Shown: positions 15,349-26,265, numbered from the stretch's first letter. The stretch: DNA of 35,368 nucleotides from a virus (IMGVR_UViG_3300009503_000062:1-35368); one strand, 5' to 3'. The notes: generated from the sequence alone by a model not told the origin. Numbers and translations: made by a program.

Positions 15349-17778
15349 ATGGCATCTGTTACACCATTTGTTAAAAGAATGCGTACTCAAGGCGGCACGA
15401 TGTATACTTTCTCTAGTGCGCTCGAGGATATTGGTCTTAACATTAATGAAAGAAATAATGTAGTAAAAATATCTCATTATGCGTTATTAAATATTCCAGC
15501 TATTGATGCGCCAAATATTTCTTATGTATCTACTTCTAATCGATTCAATGTTTTAGCTATTCCCGGAGCATTTAAATCTTGGTTAGATTCTAATAGCATT
15601 AAAGACGGAAGAGTTATAGTAGCAGAAAGCTTTCAGAATTATGCATTAAATCTTGAAACTTTTTTAACATCAAATCCAAATTATAATCCAGCTTTATCTA
15701 CAACTGTATCCGAAAGAATCTTTTGGAAATGGCTTAAAGAAACCGGTGCTATTAGATGGACACCAGTTAGCACTCCAGCCGGTTTATATTGGAAAGAAGA
15801 AATGGACACGGATTCTTCGGTTGGATACAATTCTGTTGTTAAGGCTATAGGAACAATTAGTGCTGGCTCTGTAAGAACAGATACATTTGGAACATATAAC
15901 GAAACTTATATTCTAGTGCCAACATCGTTTGGCCAAACTCCGGTTTGGTTTAAACAAATAGAAGATGATAATTATTATCATGGAATGTCTATTGCATCGG
16001 GGCAAACAAACATAATGGGAAGAAATCCTTACACAAAGCCTCATCCAGACGGATTAGATATTAAAGCGTATTATGATCAAGTTGATACAAGTACAAAATT
16101 GATGTGTGCAAATGCAACTTATAATTTATATGTTTCAGATGATAACGTAAATTATATTCCTGGGTGGTGGTGGACTTATGATAATTTATATCAAAATGGA
16201 GATTCTAATAAATATTACATAAATGATGATTCATATTTAACCAATAGTGTTTATAATCTTTATCTAAAATACTCTTTATCATCGGGATCTGGCCCTTCTG
16301 AAATAAGATTAAAAAGATCAAATGTTGAATGTCTATCTATAGAATTTGATATAAACAAAATAAAGGATATATTAGGAGATAGTACTGTATCATTTGATGA
16401 TTTAGCTCTTCCTTCTCCGGGATATTCAGAAGATGATTCATATGATTTTAATACTATCTTAATATATTATTCTGTTTATAATAAATCTTTAGATAAAATA
16501 TTAGCAACTAATTTATTAGGAGTATTATTTTTAGATTCTGCATATGGAAACACACAGTATTATGGCCCAGGAGGAATGGAAATTGTTATTCCTTCTATAA
16601 AAAAATTACAAAGTGGGCCATCAGGCTTTGGCACATCATATTCATTCAGACTCAATATTAAATCTGATTATTTATTAGATGATACACAAGCAATTGTAAC
16701 AGATAGCACAAATTCAAATAATATAGAAGATTTTTCTACATTATTTGATAACTTAGGAAAAACTTTATCAATTTTAAATCAACATACAGGAACAATAAAT
16801 TATATAACAGAACAATATTTAGACATCTCATCTCAACAAACTAATATTTTAAATCAAATAGATAGTTTACAAAATCAAATAAATAACATTTCTTTAGATA
16901 CTTCTGTTAATACAATAACATATCTGAAAAATTTATTAGATGTATCCTTAGGAAGTGATGCATCCTCAGGATATATTCTTGTGTTAGATCCATGTTCAAA
17001 TGACCCAGATAAATGGTGGGCGATAAAGCCATTTTTCTCAGAAACAACAGACACTGATCAATTTATTCCTGAAGCATCTTTAAGTACAGATTTTATATGG
17101 CAGAGTGGATATTTAAGAGTGGATTCCAGCTTAGCTGGATCTGGACCTCAAGGAATTCAGGGAACACAAGGAACATTAGGTATACAAGGAAGACAAGGAA
17201 CACAGGGATCTGTTGGAGTAGGTTTAACTGGAGCGACTGGAGCACAAGGTACGGCGGGAACACAAGGATCACAGGGAACACAAGGAACGCAAGGAACTCA
17301 AGGATTAATTGGTTCAACTGGAATACAAGGTTTAGCCGGTAGTCCCGGTAGTACTGGTAGTCAAGGTATACAAGGTACACAAGGTACACAAGGCACACAA
17401 GGAGTACAAGGAACATTAGGGGTTCAGGGTTTACAAGGCACACAAGGATTACAGGGATTACAAGGAGTGCAGGGTTTATCCGCAAATGTTGATGTCTCTA
17501 TAGCAACTACATCATCATCAATGACTTTAACATCATCACTTCTTAACAAAATATTAGAAGCAACCGGAACTGTTACAATATATCTACCAACTAACCTTGA
17601 AATAGGTTTTCAGACAACTATAGTAAATATGGGGACGGGAATTATTACTCTTAGTGCTTCAACTGGTGCAACATTATTAACAAAAGATTCTTCTACTAAA
17701 ATAAGAGATCAATACACTGGAGCCATGGTATATAAGAGAAGTTCTACTCAATGGGTTGGATTTGGTAGCTTAAGTTAA
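15349..17778 (+). CDS. tail fibre protein with collagen-like stalk
   Basis: This is an 809-aa protein. The N-terminal 450 residues are a non-repetitive structural domain (ASVTPFVKRMRTQGGTMYTF...) without enzyme motifs. A coiled coil spans about 465-530 (LGKTLSILNQHTGTINYITEQYLDISSQQTNILNQIDSLQNQI). A collagen-like stalk of G-x-y triplets (GTQGTQGTQG type, about 37 triplets) covers about 599-708, and a C-terminal beta-rich domain of about 100 residues ends in SSTQWVGFGSLS, typical of fibre tips (YKRSSTQWVGFG). The stalk is rich in Gln and Thr at y positions, as in phage rather than animal collagen. It is probably a trimeric side fibre whose C-terminal head contacts the host. Confidence 0.75.
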   Translation: MASVTPFVKRMRTQGGTMYTFSSALEDIGLNINERNNVVKISHYALLNIPAIDAPNISYVSTSNRFNVLAIPGAFKSWLDSNSIKDGRVIVAESFQNYALNLETFLTSNPNYNPALSTTVSERIFWKWLKETGAIRWTPVSTPAGLYWKEEMDTDSSVGYNSVVKAIGTISAGSVRTDTFGTYNETYILVPTSFGQTPVWFKQIEDDNYYHGMSIASGQTNIMGRNPYTKPHPDGLDIKAYYDQVDTSTKLMCANATYNLYVSDDNVNYIPGWWWTYDNLYQNGDSNKYYINDDSYLTNSVYNLYLKYSLSSGSGPSEIRLKRSNVECLSIEFDINKIKDILGDSTVSFDDLALPSPGYSEDDSYDFNTILIYYSVYNKSLDKILATNLLGVLFLDSAYGNTQYYGPGGMEIVIPSIKKLQSGPSGFGTSYSFRLNIKSDYLLDDTQAIVTDSTNSNNIEDFSTLFDNLGKTLSILNQHTGTINYITEQYLDISSQQTNILNQIDSLQNQINNISLDTSVNTITYLKNLLDVSLGSDASSGYILVLDPCSNDPDKWWAIKPFFSETTDTDQFIPEASLSTDFIWQSGYLRVDSSLAGSGPQGIQGTQGTLGIQGRQGTQGSVGVGLTGATGAQGTAGTQGSQGTQGTQGTQGLIGSTGIQGLAGSPGSTGSQGIQGTQGTQGTQGVQGTLGVQGLQGTQGLQGLQGVQGLSANVDVSIATTSSSMTLTSSLLNKILEATGTVTIYLPTNLEIGFQTTIVNMGTGIITLSASTGATLLTKDSSTKIRDQYTGAMVYKRSSTQWVGFGSLS
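17143..17474 (+). repeat. collagen-like G-x-y coding repeat
   Basis: A run of 9-base units (variants of GGA ACA CAA) encodes about 37 G-x-y triplets with GTQ dominant. Two non-G interruptions (VGVGLTG region) break the register near 17220. The repeat also produces a long reverse-strand open frame with no coding support. Confidence 0.85.
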
Positions 17779-17796
17779 AATATTTTTATTTAAAAT

Positions 17797-18150
17797 ATGA
17801 GCATGTTTTCTTTATATGGAATTATACAACAAGCTCCCCATAAGAGTAATGATAGTGTTTCTTTAAGCGCAACTTCATTATACTTTAATAATGATGGGAC
17901 ACCTAAAACTACAGATCAAATTACTGTTACATCATCTTCTTCATGGTCTCTTACATTTATAGATACTGGATATGGTACCAGTTGGATATATGGAAATCCT
18001 ACATCTGAAGCCAGTGGACATAGCACAACTTTATATGTATTTAGTAATCCAAACGCTACTATTAGAACATGTAAAGCTAGATTTACTGTTGGTACGGCAA
18101 CCGCAGATTGTTTTATATCACAAGATGCTGGCGGAGGTGGAGGCCAATAA
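17797..18150 (+). CDS. BACON-domain protein
   Basis: This is a 117-aa protein that is essentially one BACON-type domain (about 12-110): VSLSATSLYFNNDG...QITVTSSSSWSLTF, W-I near 59, TTLYVFSNPNATIRTCKARFTVG, ending TADCFISQDAGGGGG. BACON domains are common in Bacteroidota surface proteins and in phages infecting them, and are thought to bind glycans or mucin. There is no signal peptide, and the gene lies within the fibre run, so the protein is probably displayed on the virion. The Gly-rich tail may be a linker. Confidence 0.75.
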   Translation: MSMFSLYGIIQQAPHKSNDSVSLSATSLYFNNDGTPKTTDQITVTSSSSWSLTFIDTGYGTSWIYGNPTSEASGHSTTLYVFSNPNATIRTCKARFTVGTATADCFISQDAGGGGGQ

Positions 18151-18187
18151 AATATAAAAAATATAATAAAAATAAAATTATAAATAT

Positions 18188-20476
18188 ATGTCAAATATAA
18201 ATTCTTTTACAGAAACTGTAAATCTTTTAGTAGAGCAAATTAATATAGCGTTAAGTAATATTGTTTCTCTTAATAAAAGTTTAACAACTCAAGAAGATAC
18301 AGTTTCTCTATCAGTAGAACAAATTGATCCAATAACGGGTGATGCTTCTCTTGTAACATATTCATTACCTTCATATAATAATGTTATTAATAAAGTAAAC
18401 ACAGTTTCGCAAACTGTTGATACGTTTGTTAAAGGTGAAGGAGTTGTTTTATTAAATGATGGAACATACAGAAAAGTATCTACAGTTCCTTTAGCAGTTT
18501 CTCCAAATACTATATCTGGAATCACTCCGCCAACAAAATTTAAAACAAGATACAATTGGTTCTTTGAATCAATGATGTTTCCTCAATTAATCGTTTCCTT
18601 TGATCTCAAAGGAGAGATTGACGATCGTTCAGATAGAGTTTTGGTTAGAAGAGTAATATTTGATAATTATAACGATGAAGAAACAGAATGGTTCTTAGAT
18701 AATATAAAGTCGACACAAAGAAATTATTATGATACAATAAAATTTCTAGAAGAACAAGGAAAAAAATATTGGATAGATGAAGAAGTTATAGAGTTGCCTT
18801 TATATCCTAAACCATATACAGGTAAATTCATTATTATAGATAAGGCAACAATAGATTCTAAAGAATGGTTTTTCCTTAATACTATGAATTATGGAGAAAC
18901 TTCTGATGAGCCATTAGTAAAAAATTATCAATTATCAATAGGAGATACACTTAGATATAATAATTCTGTTTGGAAAATAGATGATATTAATATTAATGAG
19001 AAAAGAGTTCATCTTATTCCAACTATAGGAATGGATCATCCAACAATCAACAATTATTTTGAAATTTATACACAGCCATTTTCATCAAAAGTGATAGATA
19101 TTGCAGTAGGATATGATGAATGTAACATATTATTTTTAAAAGGAGTTAATGATGATTTTAATATCATTTCAGATGACTGGAGTGATGGAATATCCTTTTG
19201 GACAAATCAATTAATAATTGATGGCGGAAACGCAACACTGGAAGAATATTATAAAGATTATGTTCTTGATTTCGGAAGACAATTAGAAGGACAAGCTAAA
19301 GAAAAATACGTTCCTGCATATTTTGGTGTTGAACCAAATGCGCCGGTGATTAGCGCAGATATGTTTTCAGTTACTCAAATTAATACGCAACTGAATGCTG
19401 CGTTAGATCAAGAAACTATAAAAAATACACAAACACAAATTGAAAGCACAAAAACTATTATTAATAGTTTGAAGAACACTATAGCTCAACAAAAAGCTCA
19501 ATTAGTAGAATTAACAGATCCAGGAGAAAGAGCAGATTTATCATCAAAAATAACTACAAATATTAATGATTTATCAAAGAAAACTATTGAATATCAATCT
19601 TTAGTTAAATCATTAGCTACTGTAGCTTATGAAAACTCAGCAGTTAATGTTGATCCAAAATATAGAATAAGAGGATTCTTTCCAATTCCAGAACTAAAGG
19701 ATGGGCAACAAATTATTCAGTTTGAAATAGCATATCGTTATCTTAAGTTAGATAACACAGGAATTTCTCTCAATACATATGAATACACCGATCCTTGTAC
19801 TGGGCAAAAAATAAAAGGAACATTTACAGATTGGAATATAGTAACGACTCCAATGTTAAAAAAGGAATATGACGCGCAAAGTGATACATATAAATGGGTT
19901 AGAGAAAATGAAGCAGATGGAGAAGCTAATAACATAAATCAAGTTGATATTCCAATAACAAAGGGTGAAAAAGTACAATTTAAGATTCGTTCTATTTCTG
20001 AGGCAGGTTGGCCTTTAAATCCTCTAAAATCTGTTTGGTCAGAACCTATTATAGTAGAATTTCCATCAAATCTAGAAACTTCTAACCAAGTTGTTAACAT
20101 ATTAAATGATGCTACCGCAGAAGAACAAGCTATTAAATTAGATGAAACACTATCTGCGGCAGGAGTTCCAACACACCTTTCGGATAGTATTCCAAATCCA
20201 GTATCTGGATCTGGTACTTATTTTAAACATCAAGCGGCAAATTTATCATATGATTTAAAGATAAAAAATCTTAATGGAGTAGTACAAGTAGTTAATACAA
20301 CAGATTTACAAACTCAACTTGAAAATTTACCTTTATACAGCTATGTGACATTAACTAGACCAAATAATGCAAACTCTACAGATGATCATTTAACAGGGAC
20401 ACTTCAACAATTATTTCAAGCAATTGTTAATATCGATCCTTCTATATATGATGAATTTAAAGCTATTATAGGCTAA
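18188..20476 (+). CDS. large tail protein with coiled coil and FnIII-like domain
   Basis: This is a 762-aa protein. The N-terminus is helical (SNINSFTETVNLLVEQINIALSNIVSLNKSL). The middle (about 115-385) is a beta-rich structural domain. A strong coiled coil spans about 391-477 (INTQLNAALDQETIKNTQTQ...). A fibronectin-III-like segment at about 490-625 has IQFEIAYRYLKLD, KGEKVQFKIRSISEAGWPLNPLKSVWSEPIIVEF, the Y-x-V-R / S-x-W-S pattern of FnIII folds. No enzyme motif is visible. I do not recognise an exact T4 homologue; baseplate-to-fibre connector is the likely role from size and neighbours. The gene starts 37 nt after the BACON gene. Confidence 0.55.
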   Translation: MSNINSFTETVNLLVEQINIALSNIVSLNKSLTTQEDTVSLSVEQIDPITGDASLVTYSLPSYNNVINKVNTVSQTVDTFVKGEGVVLLNDGTYRKVSTVPLAVSPNTISGITPPTKFKTRYNWFFESMMFPQLIVSFDLKGEIDDRSDRVLVRRVIFDNYNDEETEWFLDNIKSTQRNYYDTIKFLEEQGKKYWIDEEVIELPLYPKPYTGKFIIIDKATIDSKEWFFLNTMNYGETSDEPLVKNYQLSIGDTLRYNNSVWKIDDININEKRVHLIPTIGMDHPTINNYFEIYTQPFSSKVIDIAVGYDECNILFLKGVNDDFNIISDDWSDGISFWTNQLIIDGGNATLEEYYKDYVLDFGRQLEGQAKEKYVPAYFGVEPNAPVISADMFSVTQINTQLNAALDQETIKNTQTQIESTKTIINSLKNTIAQQKAQLVELTDPGERADLSSKITTNINDLSKKTIEYQSLVKSLATVAYENSAVNVDPKYRIRGFFPIPELKDGQQIIQFEIAYRYLKLDNTGISLNTYEYTDPCTGQKIKGTFTDWNIVTTPMLKKEYDAQSDTYKWVRENEADGEANNINQVDIPITKGEKVQFKIRSISEAGWPLNPLKSVWSEPIIVEFPSNLETSNQVVNILNDATAEEQAIKLDETLSAAGVPTHLSDSIPNPVSGSGTYFKHQAANLSYDLKIKNLNGVVQVVNTTDLQTQLENLPLYSYVTLTRPNNANSTDDHLTGTLQQLFQAIVNIDPSIYDEFKAIIG

Positions 20477-20488
20477 ACTATATAAAAA
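20477..20488 (+). promoter_or_regulatory. weak late-promoter-like motif
   Basis: ACTATATAAAAA in the 18-nt gap before ATG 20495 is a degenerate version of the late motif. It may only be an A/T-rich leader. Confidence 0.25.
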
Positions 20489-20494
20489 GTAATT

Positions 20495-23400
20495 ATGATA
20501 AAAAGATTTTTTAATAAAGTAGTATTAACATCAAAAAACCCGGAAGCTTTTCTGAATCTAGTATCTGAAGGAGAAAGCATTTGGATTGTTCCAACGTGTA
20601 ACATAGAAAGTAAAATGTTTTATGTTAATGGCATAGATATAAGTCTATATCAGCCTTCAATAGGATATTCTTTAAAATTTGATAATAACTACACTAATGC
20701 AATATTTCATATATACACTGAAAAGAATGAAAAGTTTGATGCTAATTTACGTTTTAATATATATGATACTAGCGCGTTTTCTGCAGTTGTTGATTTCATA
20801 GATGTATCTATTTTAAATAGACCGTATATTATTCCAAACAATATAATTGGAACTTATGAAAATGATAATCTTCTTATAGATGATGAAGCTTCATATTTAT
20901 TAATTAGAACAAATCCAAAATTTACGGGAAATATAGCGATATACGTTGATTCAAGCTACAATATTTTTCTTGATACAATAAAAGTTTCTGATATTTTATC
21001 AAATAAAAAATATAGACATCAACAGGTTTCAGGAAATAGCATATTATCTGGAGATATTAGAAATGTATTTTCTTCTTTACCATTAGGAGAACTATATCAA
21101 ATAGATAAAGAAAACACTTTTGATATAAGTATTCCTAAAATGGAATATAGATACCAATACAATACAACATATAACTATGGCGCAAGATTATTAAAAGATG
21201 AATTGTACTCAGAAGATTATGGGTTAATGGCTCCATTATGGATAAATTCTAAGTTACCAGACTATTTCGCCATATTTAGATTAGATGGCGCATATAATCC
21301 GGAAAGCTATAATGATGCTTCAATATACATATTAGCAGAAAAATATTTAAAAAATAGTAAGTTAATTAAAAGCTGGAGTTTAAAACAAAATACTCCTATA
21401 GGAAAATATTTAAATAATCATTTATCAGAAATAGAAAAAATTCAAGCTCCTGTATTTTTATCTTTAACTAGCCCAGATTTAAAAGAAACTGAATCAGATC
21501 CAAACACATGGTATGGAATATCTGTTAAAAAAGGAATTTTAACCGGGCATTCAGAGACTACATATTTCTTTAATCAAGTTGCTAATAATTTTACAGATTT
21601 AAATGCCTTTGTTTCAAAAGGATTTGAAAGAAATTCTTTATTGTGCCCAAATCTACTAAATTTACAATTTTTATTTAGCGATAATGATGTTAGTTTATAT
21701 ACAATGAATCGCTATTTTGGATTTTATTTGACAGAAAATGTTTTGTATAAAATTGCATATTATTCAGATTCATCAAATGGTCCAGTGGAAATACTTTCTT
21801 TAGATGGAAAAAATAGTAGTGAATATTTTAATTCTTCAATTTTTGATACAAGCGGAAATATAATAGAAGATTTTAAAAATCGTATATTTGTTTTAAATGA
21901 TGGTGTTCAATTAAAAAGAATCACAAATGTTAATCAAATAGATGATAGTTCTATTAATGAATATTTGAATAAGCCTTATGAAAATATATTTTCTACTAGA
22001 GTTCAACAAAAAAATATAAATCCATTTATATTATTAACTATCAATAATACACTTTCTCAAGGAGAACATTTAAGAGTTATTAATAAGACACAAGGAAAAA
22101 TTTGGGAAGCTTATAGTGTTAATTCAAGTGAATTTACATGTGAAACTTATTGTACTATATCAAAAGATCCGAGTCATCTAACTGTATATAGAACATATTT
22201 TGATATAGATGGAGATATATCATATCAAATTAAACAAATTGAAAGCGCGTTTACCAGATTTTCTAATTATTCAGACACTTCTTTTAGAGTAGGCATAAGT
22301 GGAGATAATTATGTATCAATAGTATTAAATGATGATGCAAATTTTTCAGATCAATGGGTATTTCAAAGAATAACTGCTTCAACGCTAAATAAATTTGATG
22401 ATTTATCTTCAGGATTCTCATCCGCTTCATCTTTTGATGATATATCATTCTTTGGAGTATTTACACCAAATTCAAGTGATTTTGAAATTATTTCTTATGA
22501 TTCTTCTTATGGGCCGATAGACTTTGAGTTATACGGTCATAGGCAAAGTATAATGATTGATTTCTTTAAACGAAATAATAATTATTTGTATTCATTTAAA
22601 AAAGAACAAAATATCATAGATAAATTTGAAAATCCAACGTTATATCAATCAACAGATCTTTGGTACAGAAGATTATTAAATTTTGATGTATCTAATAATT
22701 CTTATCAATATATTAAAGATCCTGTTAGTTTAGAAGATAATGTATTGATAATGACATCAAAAGAAATTAAAACTGTAAGAGAATTTTTTAACGCTTATAG
22801 TATATGGCCATTAAACATTTCATTAATGGGTATAAATCCGGTAAAAGATATAGATTATACAGTATATGACCAAAGTTTAGGATATAAGAGTCAATATACA
22901 TATAAAAGAGAAAATGACTTAAGTACATATTTAATATCTATCGATTCAAGTGATTCATATATGCTTGATATTCCAGGATCCTATGTAGTTAAAACAGGAA
23001 ATGGAACTTATGAACAGAGGGGAGCCGTAAAGTCTTATACAACTAATACATTATTTAACACATTTGATTCTAGCGCATATTTTAATGCGGATTCATACAC
23101 AGAACTTACATATGCAGTTCTAGATGGTTCTTATAATTTTAAGGGATATAAAAATGGAATGTCTGGAAATGAAGAAAACATAAGTGATTACTATCAATCT
23201 AATAAATTATTAAAATATGGACTAATTGTTCCTGAGGTAGCAAAATGGGTTTCTCTTGGAAATGATTGTAGAAATAATCCTTTAAGATTAATATTAAACA
23301 GCGATGTTTTAGAAGTAAGCACAAATTTTATTCCATATGAAAATAATTTTACACAAGAGATAGCAATTCCATCGTTTAAATATTTAACTGCTACAGAAAG

Positions 23401-25177
23401 ATGCTGGCAAGATTATGTTTTTTATGATATAAATGATGTTATAAATGATAATGGAATATATAGAACATTTAAAGAAATGATGTTTCAGCATCCTTATGAT
23501 GATTATTTCTCTAAATTATTATATACTAATAGTAAAGTTAATAAAGTCTTCTCAAGATCATCTATAGTCTATTATAATCAATACAAAAATAGTATAGATG
23601 TTCTATTTATGGGGTTAAATTTATCTATAAAAGTAGAAGATATAGCTAAAAATATAATTGACATTAAAACATATAATAAATATAGATTTTCATTTATTGC
23701 GACATCATCTAAAAATAGAGATAATAAAAGACCTATAGAAGTTATTATAAATGAAAACACAAAAACTATATTAATGATATGGTATCAAGGCAATGATGAA
23801 CTTAATTACAATAAAAGATACTCTTCATTTTTACCAGGAAAATCAATATTAGATGCTTCAGATGCTGGATTTATTAGTGGTCTGGAAAAATATAGATATT
23901 CATTTATAAAAACTCCTTTTATTATTAGAAATGATACTGTTGTTAAAAGTATAGAATATTTATATTCTGATGATGAAAAATATAACGATTCATTTCTTAC
24001 TAATTTGATTAAAAATGGATACTCTCAATTTAATAAAAATCTTAATGGATTATATTCTTCATGGGTTTCCTGGGGAAATAATTCTATAATAAATTCAACT
24101 TTTCTAGAAGACAAAAATTATCAAACATTTGAACAATTCGTAAATTATGATTATAGACAAAACTCAATTACATATGGAAATTACGCTATAAATTATGGAT
24201 ACAAATATGAGAGTAATTGGAATATTTATGATAATAATACATGTAATCTAGATACATTAACATATTTACTTTCTCCTACATATAATTATGTAATGTATTA
24301 TATAATAAGAGAAAATAATGTATATACTAATTATAGTTTTGGAAGTTTTGTCAATCCTTTCACTATTACAATCAATCCTCCGAGAAAATATAACAACATA
24401 TTTACTTATAATGGGTGGTATAAACCAAAGTTTAATTCGATATTAGAGTTTACAGAAAATGAATCTTCAGATTTAGTAAATGTAACAAAAAAAGATTTTA
24501 TTTTAAATAACACAAACATAAAATCTTATAATGGAATTTCTCAACTATGGTATAATAAGTTAACCGATAAAATAAGTGATACAGACATAAATAATGGAAA
24601 TGCTATAGCATTTATACGCGATTTTAACGTATTTAAATCTTTATGGGATAAAAACTATTATATAATGAGAGAGAATGAATTTATAGATGGATATAATTCA
24701 CCTTATGAGTTACCTTCATTTTTTGGTTCAAAGCTTCCTAAGTTTCCAGATGAACTAAAATTAGAAAATTGGAATTCTACAATATGCAGTTACTCTGTTT
24801 TATCATCTGAAAATAAACTTAATCTTTTCTTTAATTTAACAAGAGCTATATTATTATCATTTAAAAATAATGCAACATTTTTATCAAATTGGAGTAATTT
24901 CTCTAACACGGATAAACTTATTGATGAATATATTAAAAATACAGTTATTACATATTATAACATAAGTCAATCAAAAATAAAAGTTAACTTTTATTACAAA
25001 TCTAGAGACGCACAATTATTACATTATACATTAGATAGTAGTGATTTTGTTTATAGTGATAAACAAAATTTTGATGGGCAGCTAATATTTAGCAACAATG
25101 AATACATATATAAAATAGGAGTTCCTACTTTAGGGAAGTTCTCTTATTTTGTATCATTCACATTATTTGGTAAATAA
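20495..25177 (+). CDS. giant virion structural protein (1560 aa)
   Basis: This is the largest gene in the window. It is a 1560-aa soluble, beta-rich protein rich in Tyr, Asn, Asp and Ser. The N-terminal 110 residues form an Ig-like strand pattern (ESIWIVPTCNIESKMFYVNGIDISLYQPS...). D-x-S motifs recur throughout (YDTSAF, IDVSIL, VDSSYN, FDVSNN, FDSSAY). No enzyme motif, membrane segment or collagen repeat is seen. Two bases separate its stop from the next gene, whose protein and the one after it form a paralogous pair, so the three probably assemble together. Likely a long fibre or a baseplate peripheral protein. The specific T4 counterpart is unknown. Confidence 0.5.
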   Translation: MIKRFFNKVVLTSKNPEAFLNLVSEGESIWIVPTCNIESKMFYVNGIDISLYQPSIGYSLKFDNNYTNAIFHIYTEKNEKFDANLRFNIYDTSAFSAVVDFIDVSILNRPYIIPNNIIGTYENDNLLIDDEASYLLIRTNPKFTGNIAIYVDSSYNIFLDTIKVSDILSNKKYRHQQVSGNSILSGDIRNVFSSLPLGELYQIDKENTFDISIPKMEYRYQYNTTYNYGARLLKDELYSEDYGLMAPLWINSKLPDYFAIFRLDGAYNPESYNDASIYILAEKYLKNSKLIKSWSLKQNTPIGKYLNNHLSEIEKIQAPVFLSLTSPDLKETESDPNTWYGISVKKGILTGHSETTYFFNQVANNFTDLNAFVSKGFERNSLLCPNLLNLQFLFSDNDVSLYTMNRYFGFYLTENVLYKIAYYSDSSNGPVEILSLDGKNSSEYFNSSIFDTSGNIIEDFKNRIFVLNDGVQLKRITNVNQIDDSSINEYLNKPYENIFSTRVQQKNINPFILLTINNTLSQGEHLRVINKTQGKIWEAYSVNSSEFTCETYCTISKDPSHLTVYRTYFDIDGDISYQIKQIESAFTRFSNYSDTSFRVGISGDNYVSIVLNDDANFSDQWVFQRITASTLNKFDDLSSGFSSASSFDDISFFGVFTPNSSDFEIISYDSSYGPIDFELYGHRQSIMIDFFKRNNNYLYSFKKEQNIIDKFENPTLYQSTDLWYRRLLNFDVSNNSYQYIKDPVSLEDNVLIMTSKEIKTVREFFNAYSIWPLNISLMGINPVKDIDYTVYDQSLGYKSQYTYKRENDLSTYLISIDSSDSYMLDIPGSYVVKTGNGTYEQRGAVKSYTTNTLFNTFDSSAYFNADSYTELTYAVLDGSYNFKGYKNGMSGNEENISDYYQSNKLLKYGLIVPEVAKWVSLGNDCRNNPLRLILNSDVLEVSTNFIPYENNFTQEIAIPSFKYLTATERCWQDYVFYDINDVINDNGIYRTFKEMMFQHPYDDYFSKLLYTNSKVNKVFSRSSIVYYNQYKNSIDVLFMGLNLSIKVEDIAKNIIDIKTYNKYRFSFIATSSKNRDNKRPIEVIINENTKTILMIWYQGNDELNYNKRYSSFLPGKSILDASDAGFISGLEKYRYSFIKTPFIIRNDTVVKSIEYLYSDDEKYNDSFLTNLIKNGYSQFNKNLNGLYSSWVSWGNNSIINSTFLEDKNYQTFEQFVNYDYRQNSITYGNYAINYGYKYESNWNIYDNNTCNLDTLTYLLSPTYNYVMYYIIRENNVYTNYSFGSFVNPFTITINPPRKYNNIFTYNGWYKPKFNSILEFTENESSDLVNVTKKDFILNNTNIKSYNGISQLWYNKLTDKISDTDINNGNAIAFIRDFNVFKSLWDKNYYIMRENEFIDGYNSPYELPSFFGSKLPKFPDELKLENWNSTICSYSVLSSENKLNLFFNLTRAILLSFKNNATFLSNWSNFSNTDKLIDEYIKNTVITYYNISQSKIKVNFYYKSRDAQLLHYTLDSSDFVYSDKQNFDGQLIFSNNEYIYKIGVPTLGKFSYFVSFTLFGK

Positions 25178-25179
25178 TT

Positions 25180-26250
25180 ATGAAATACGAATATTCACCG
25201 GGATTAAAAGGATATGGAGTTAAGGGTAATGATGGGTCAAGCGGTCTATCAGGATTATCTCTGTATTTTACTGATCTTGAACATCCAAGAGACTATCTTG
25301 ATATAAAAACAAGAATAAAAAATAATTGGGCTTTATTTTTAAATTCACCTCCAGGAACAACTTTACCTAATAACAGAACATATCAAAATGGAGATTTATT
25401 TATAACTTCATATGGATATGTTTTTAAAATAACTGATGCTTCAAATGGAATATACGTACAAACAGATGGGCTTTTAACAAAAGAAAATTATTTTGAAAAA
25501 AGTAATCCTCTTATTTCTGCATTATATGGGTTTAATGAAAGATGGTTAAACAAAAATAGCATTAATAGCACTCATTACTTAATAGATAATAATTTTTCTT
25601 CAGTATCAAATTATCTATATCCTTCTAATATTTATGGTGTAGATTTAAAAAATTTTACAAGAATAGAATATACAGATTCTTCGGCATTTTCTTTATATTC
25701 TTCTGCAAAATACTCAACAATAGATGATTCAAAAGTTTTAGGAATAATTTTTAGAGATAACGCTTTTAGAATAGGAAACTTAGATGATAATGATAATGTT
25801 AGGAACACTAATTTAATATTTGATGTATCTTTATTAAAAATAGAAAGAAATACTTGTTTTGGTGTAGATGCTTCTATCGGTGAAATATTAACTAATAATG
25901 AAATAGGCCCGTTATCTTTATGTTCAGATTATTTTAATTATTCTCCTGCTTCTAACGCATTTGGGATTTCTAAATCTGGCACTGATTGTAGCATTTATTG
26001 GAATTTAAGTGCTTTTACAAGTGATCCTGATGTAACAGCAACAATAATATTTTCAGCATCACCATTAAATTATAATAATTCTATAGTATTTGATGCATCT
26101 GTATATAAACAAATGATGTTTCATAATATAGATTCTTCAGGTAGTATAAAAATAACAAATCTTAATACAAATTATATATACATATATAAAATAGTTATTG
26201 AAAAGAACGGCTGGGAAAGATTTTCAAGTACAAAATCAATAACAGTGTAA
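25180..26250 (+). CDS. fibre/spike protein with collagen-like N-terminus (paralogue A)
   Basis: This is a 356-aa protein. Residues 2-27 contain a short collagen-like stretch (SPGLKGYGVKGNDGSSGLSG). The body then matches the next protein along most of its length: GLSLYFTDLEHPRD / GISMYFTDLDPISD; NRTYQNGDLFIT / GRAYVTGDLFID; FTRIEYT / FARIEYT; IGNLDDNDNVRNTNLIFDVS / IGNKDDSGKIRNVSLVFDVS; WERFSSTKSI / WSRKSNTKYL. The two are clear paralogues from duplication. This copy lacks the C-terminal BACON extension of the next. A virion tip or fibre role is inferred from the location. Confidence 0.6.
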   Translation: MKYEYSPGLKGYGVKGNDGSSGLSGLSLYFTDLEHPRDYLDIKTRIKNNWALFLNSPPGTTLPNNRTYQNGDLFITSYGYVFKITDASNGIYVQTDGLLTKENYFEKSNPLISALYGFNERWLNKNSINSTHYLIDNNFSSVSNYLYPSNIYGVDLKNFTRIEYTDSSAFSLYSSAKYSTIDDSKVLGIIFRDNAFRIGNLDDNDNVRNTNLIFDVSLLKIERNTCFGVDASIGEILTNNEIGPLSLCSDYFNYSPASNAFGISKSGTDCSIYWNLSAFTSDPDVTATIIFSASPLNYNNSIVFDASVYKQMMFHNIDSSGSIKITNLNTNYIYIYKIVIEKNGWERFSSTKSITV

Positions 26251-26265
26251 AAAAATAATAGTTAT

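Noticed and set aside
17093-17485. Long reverse-strand open frame rich in Val and Leu
   Set aside because: Mirror of the collagen-like GGA-ACA-CAA repeat; no leader and wrong strand for the operon.
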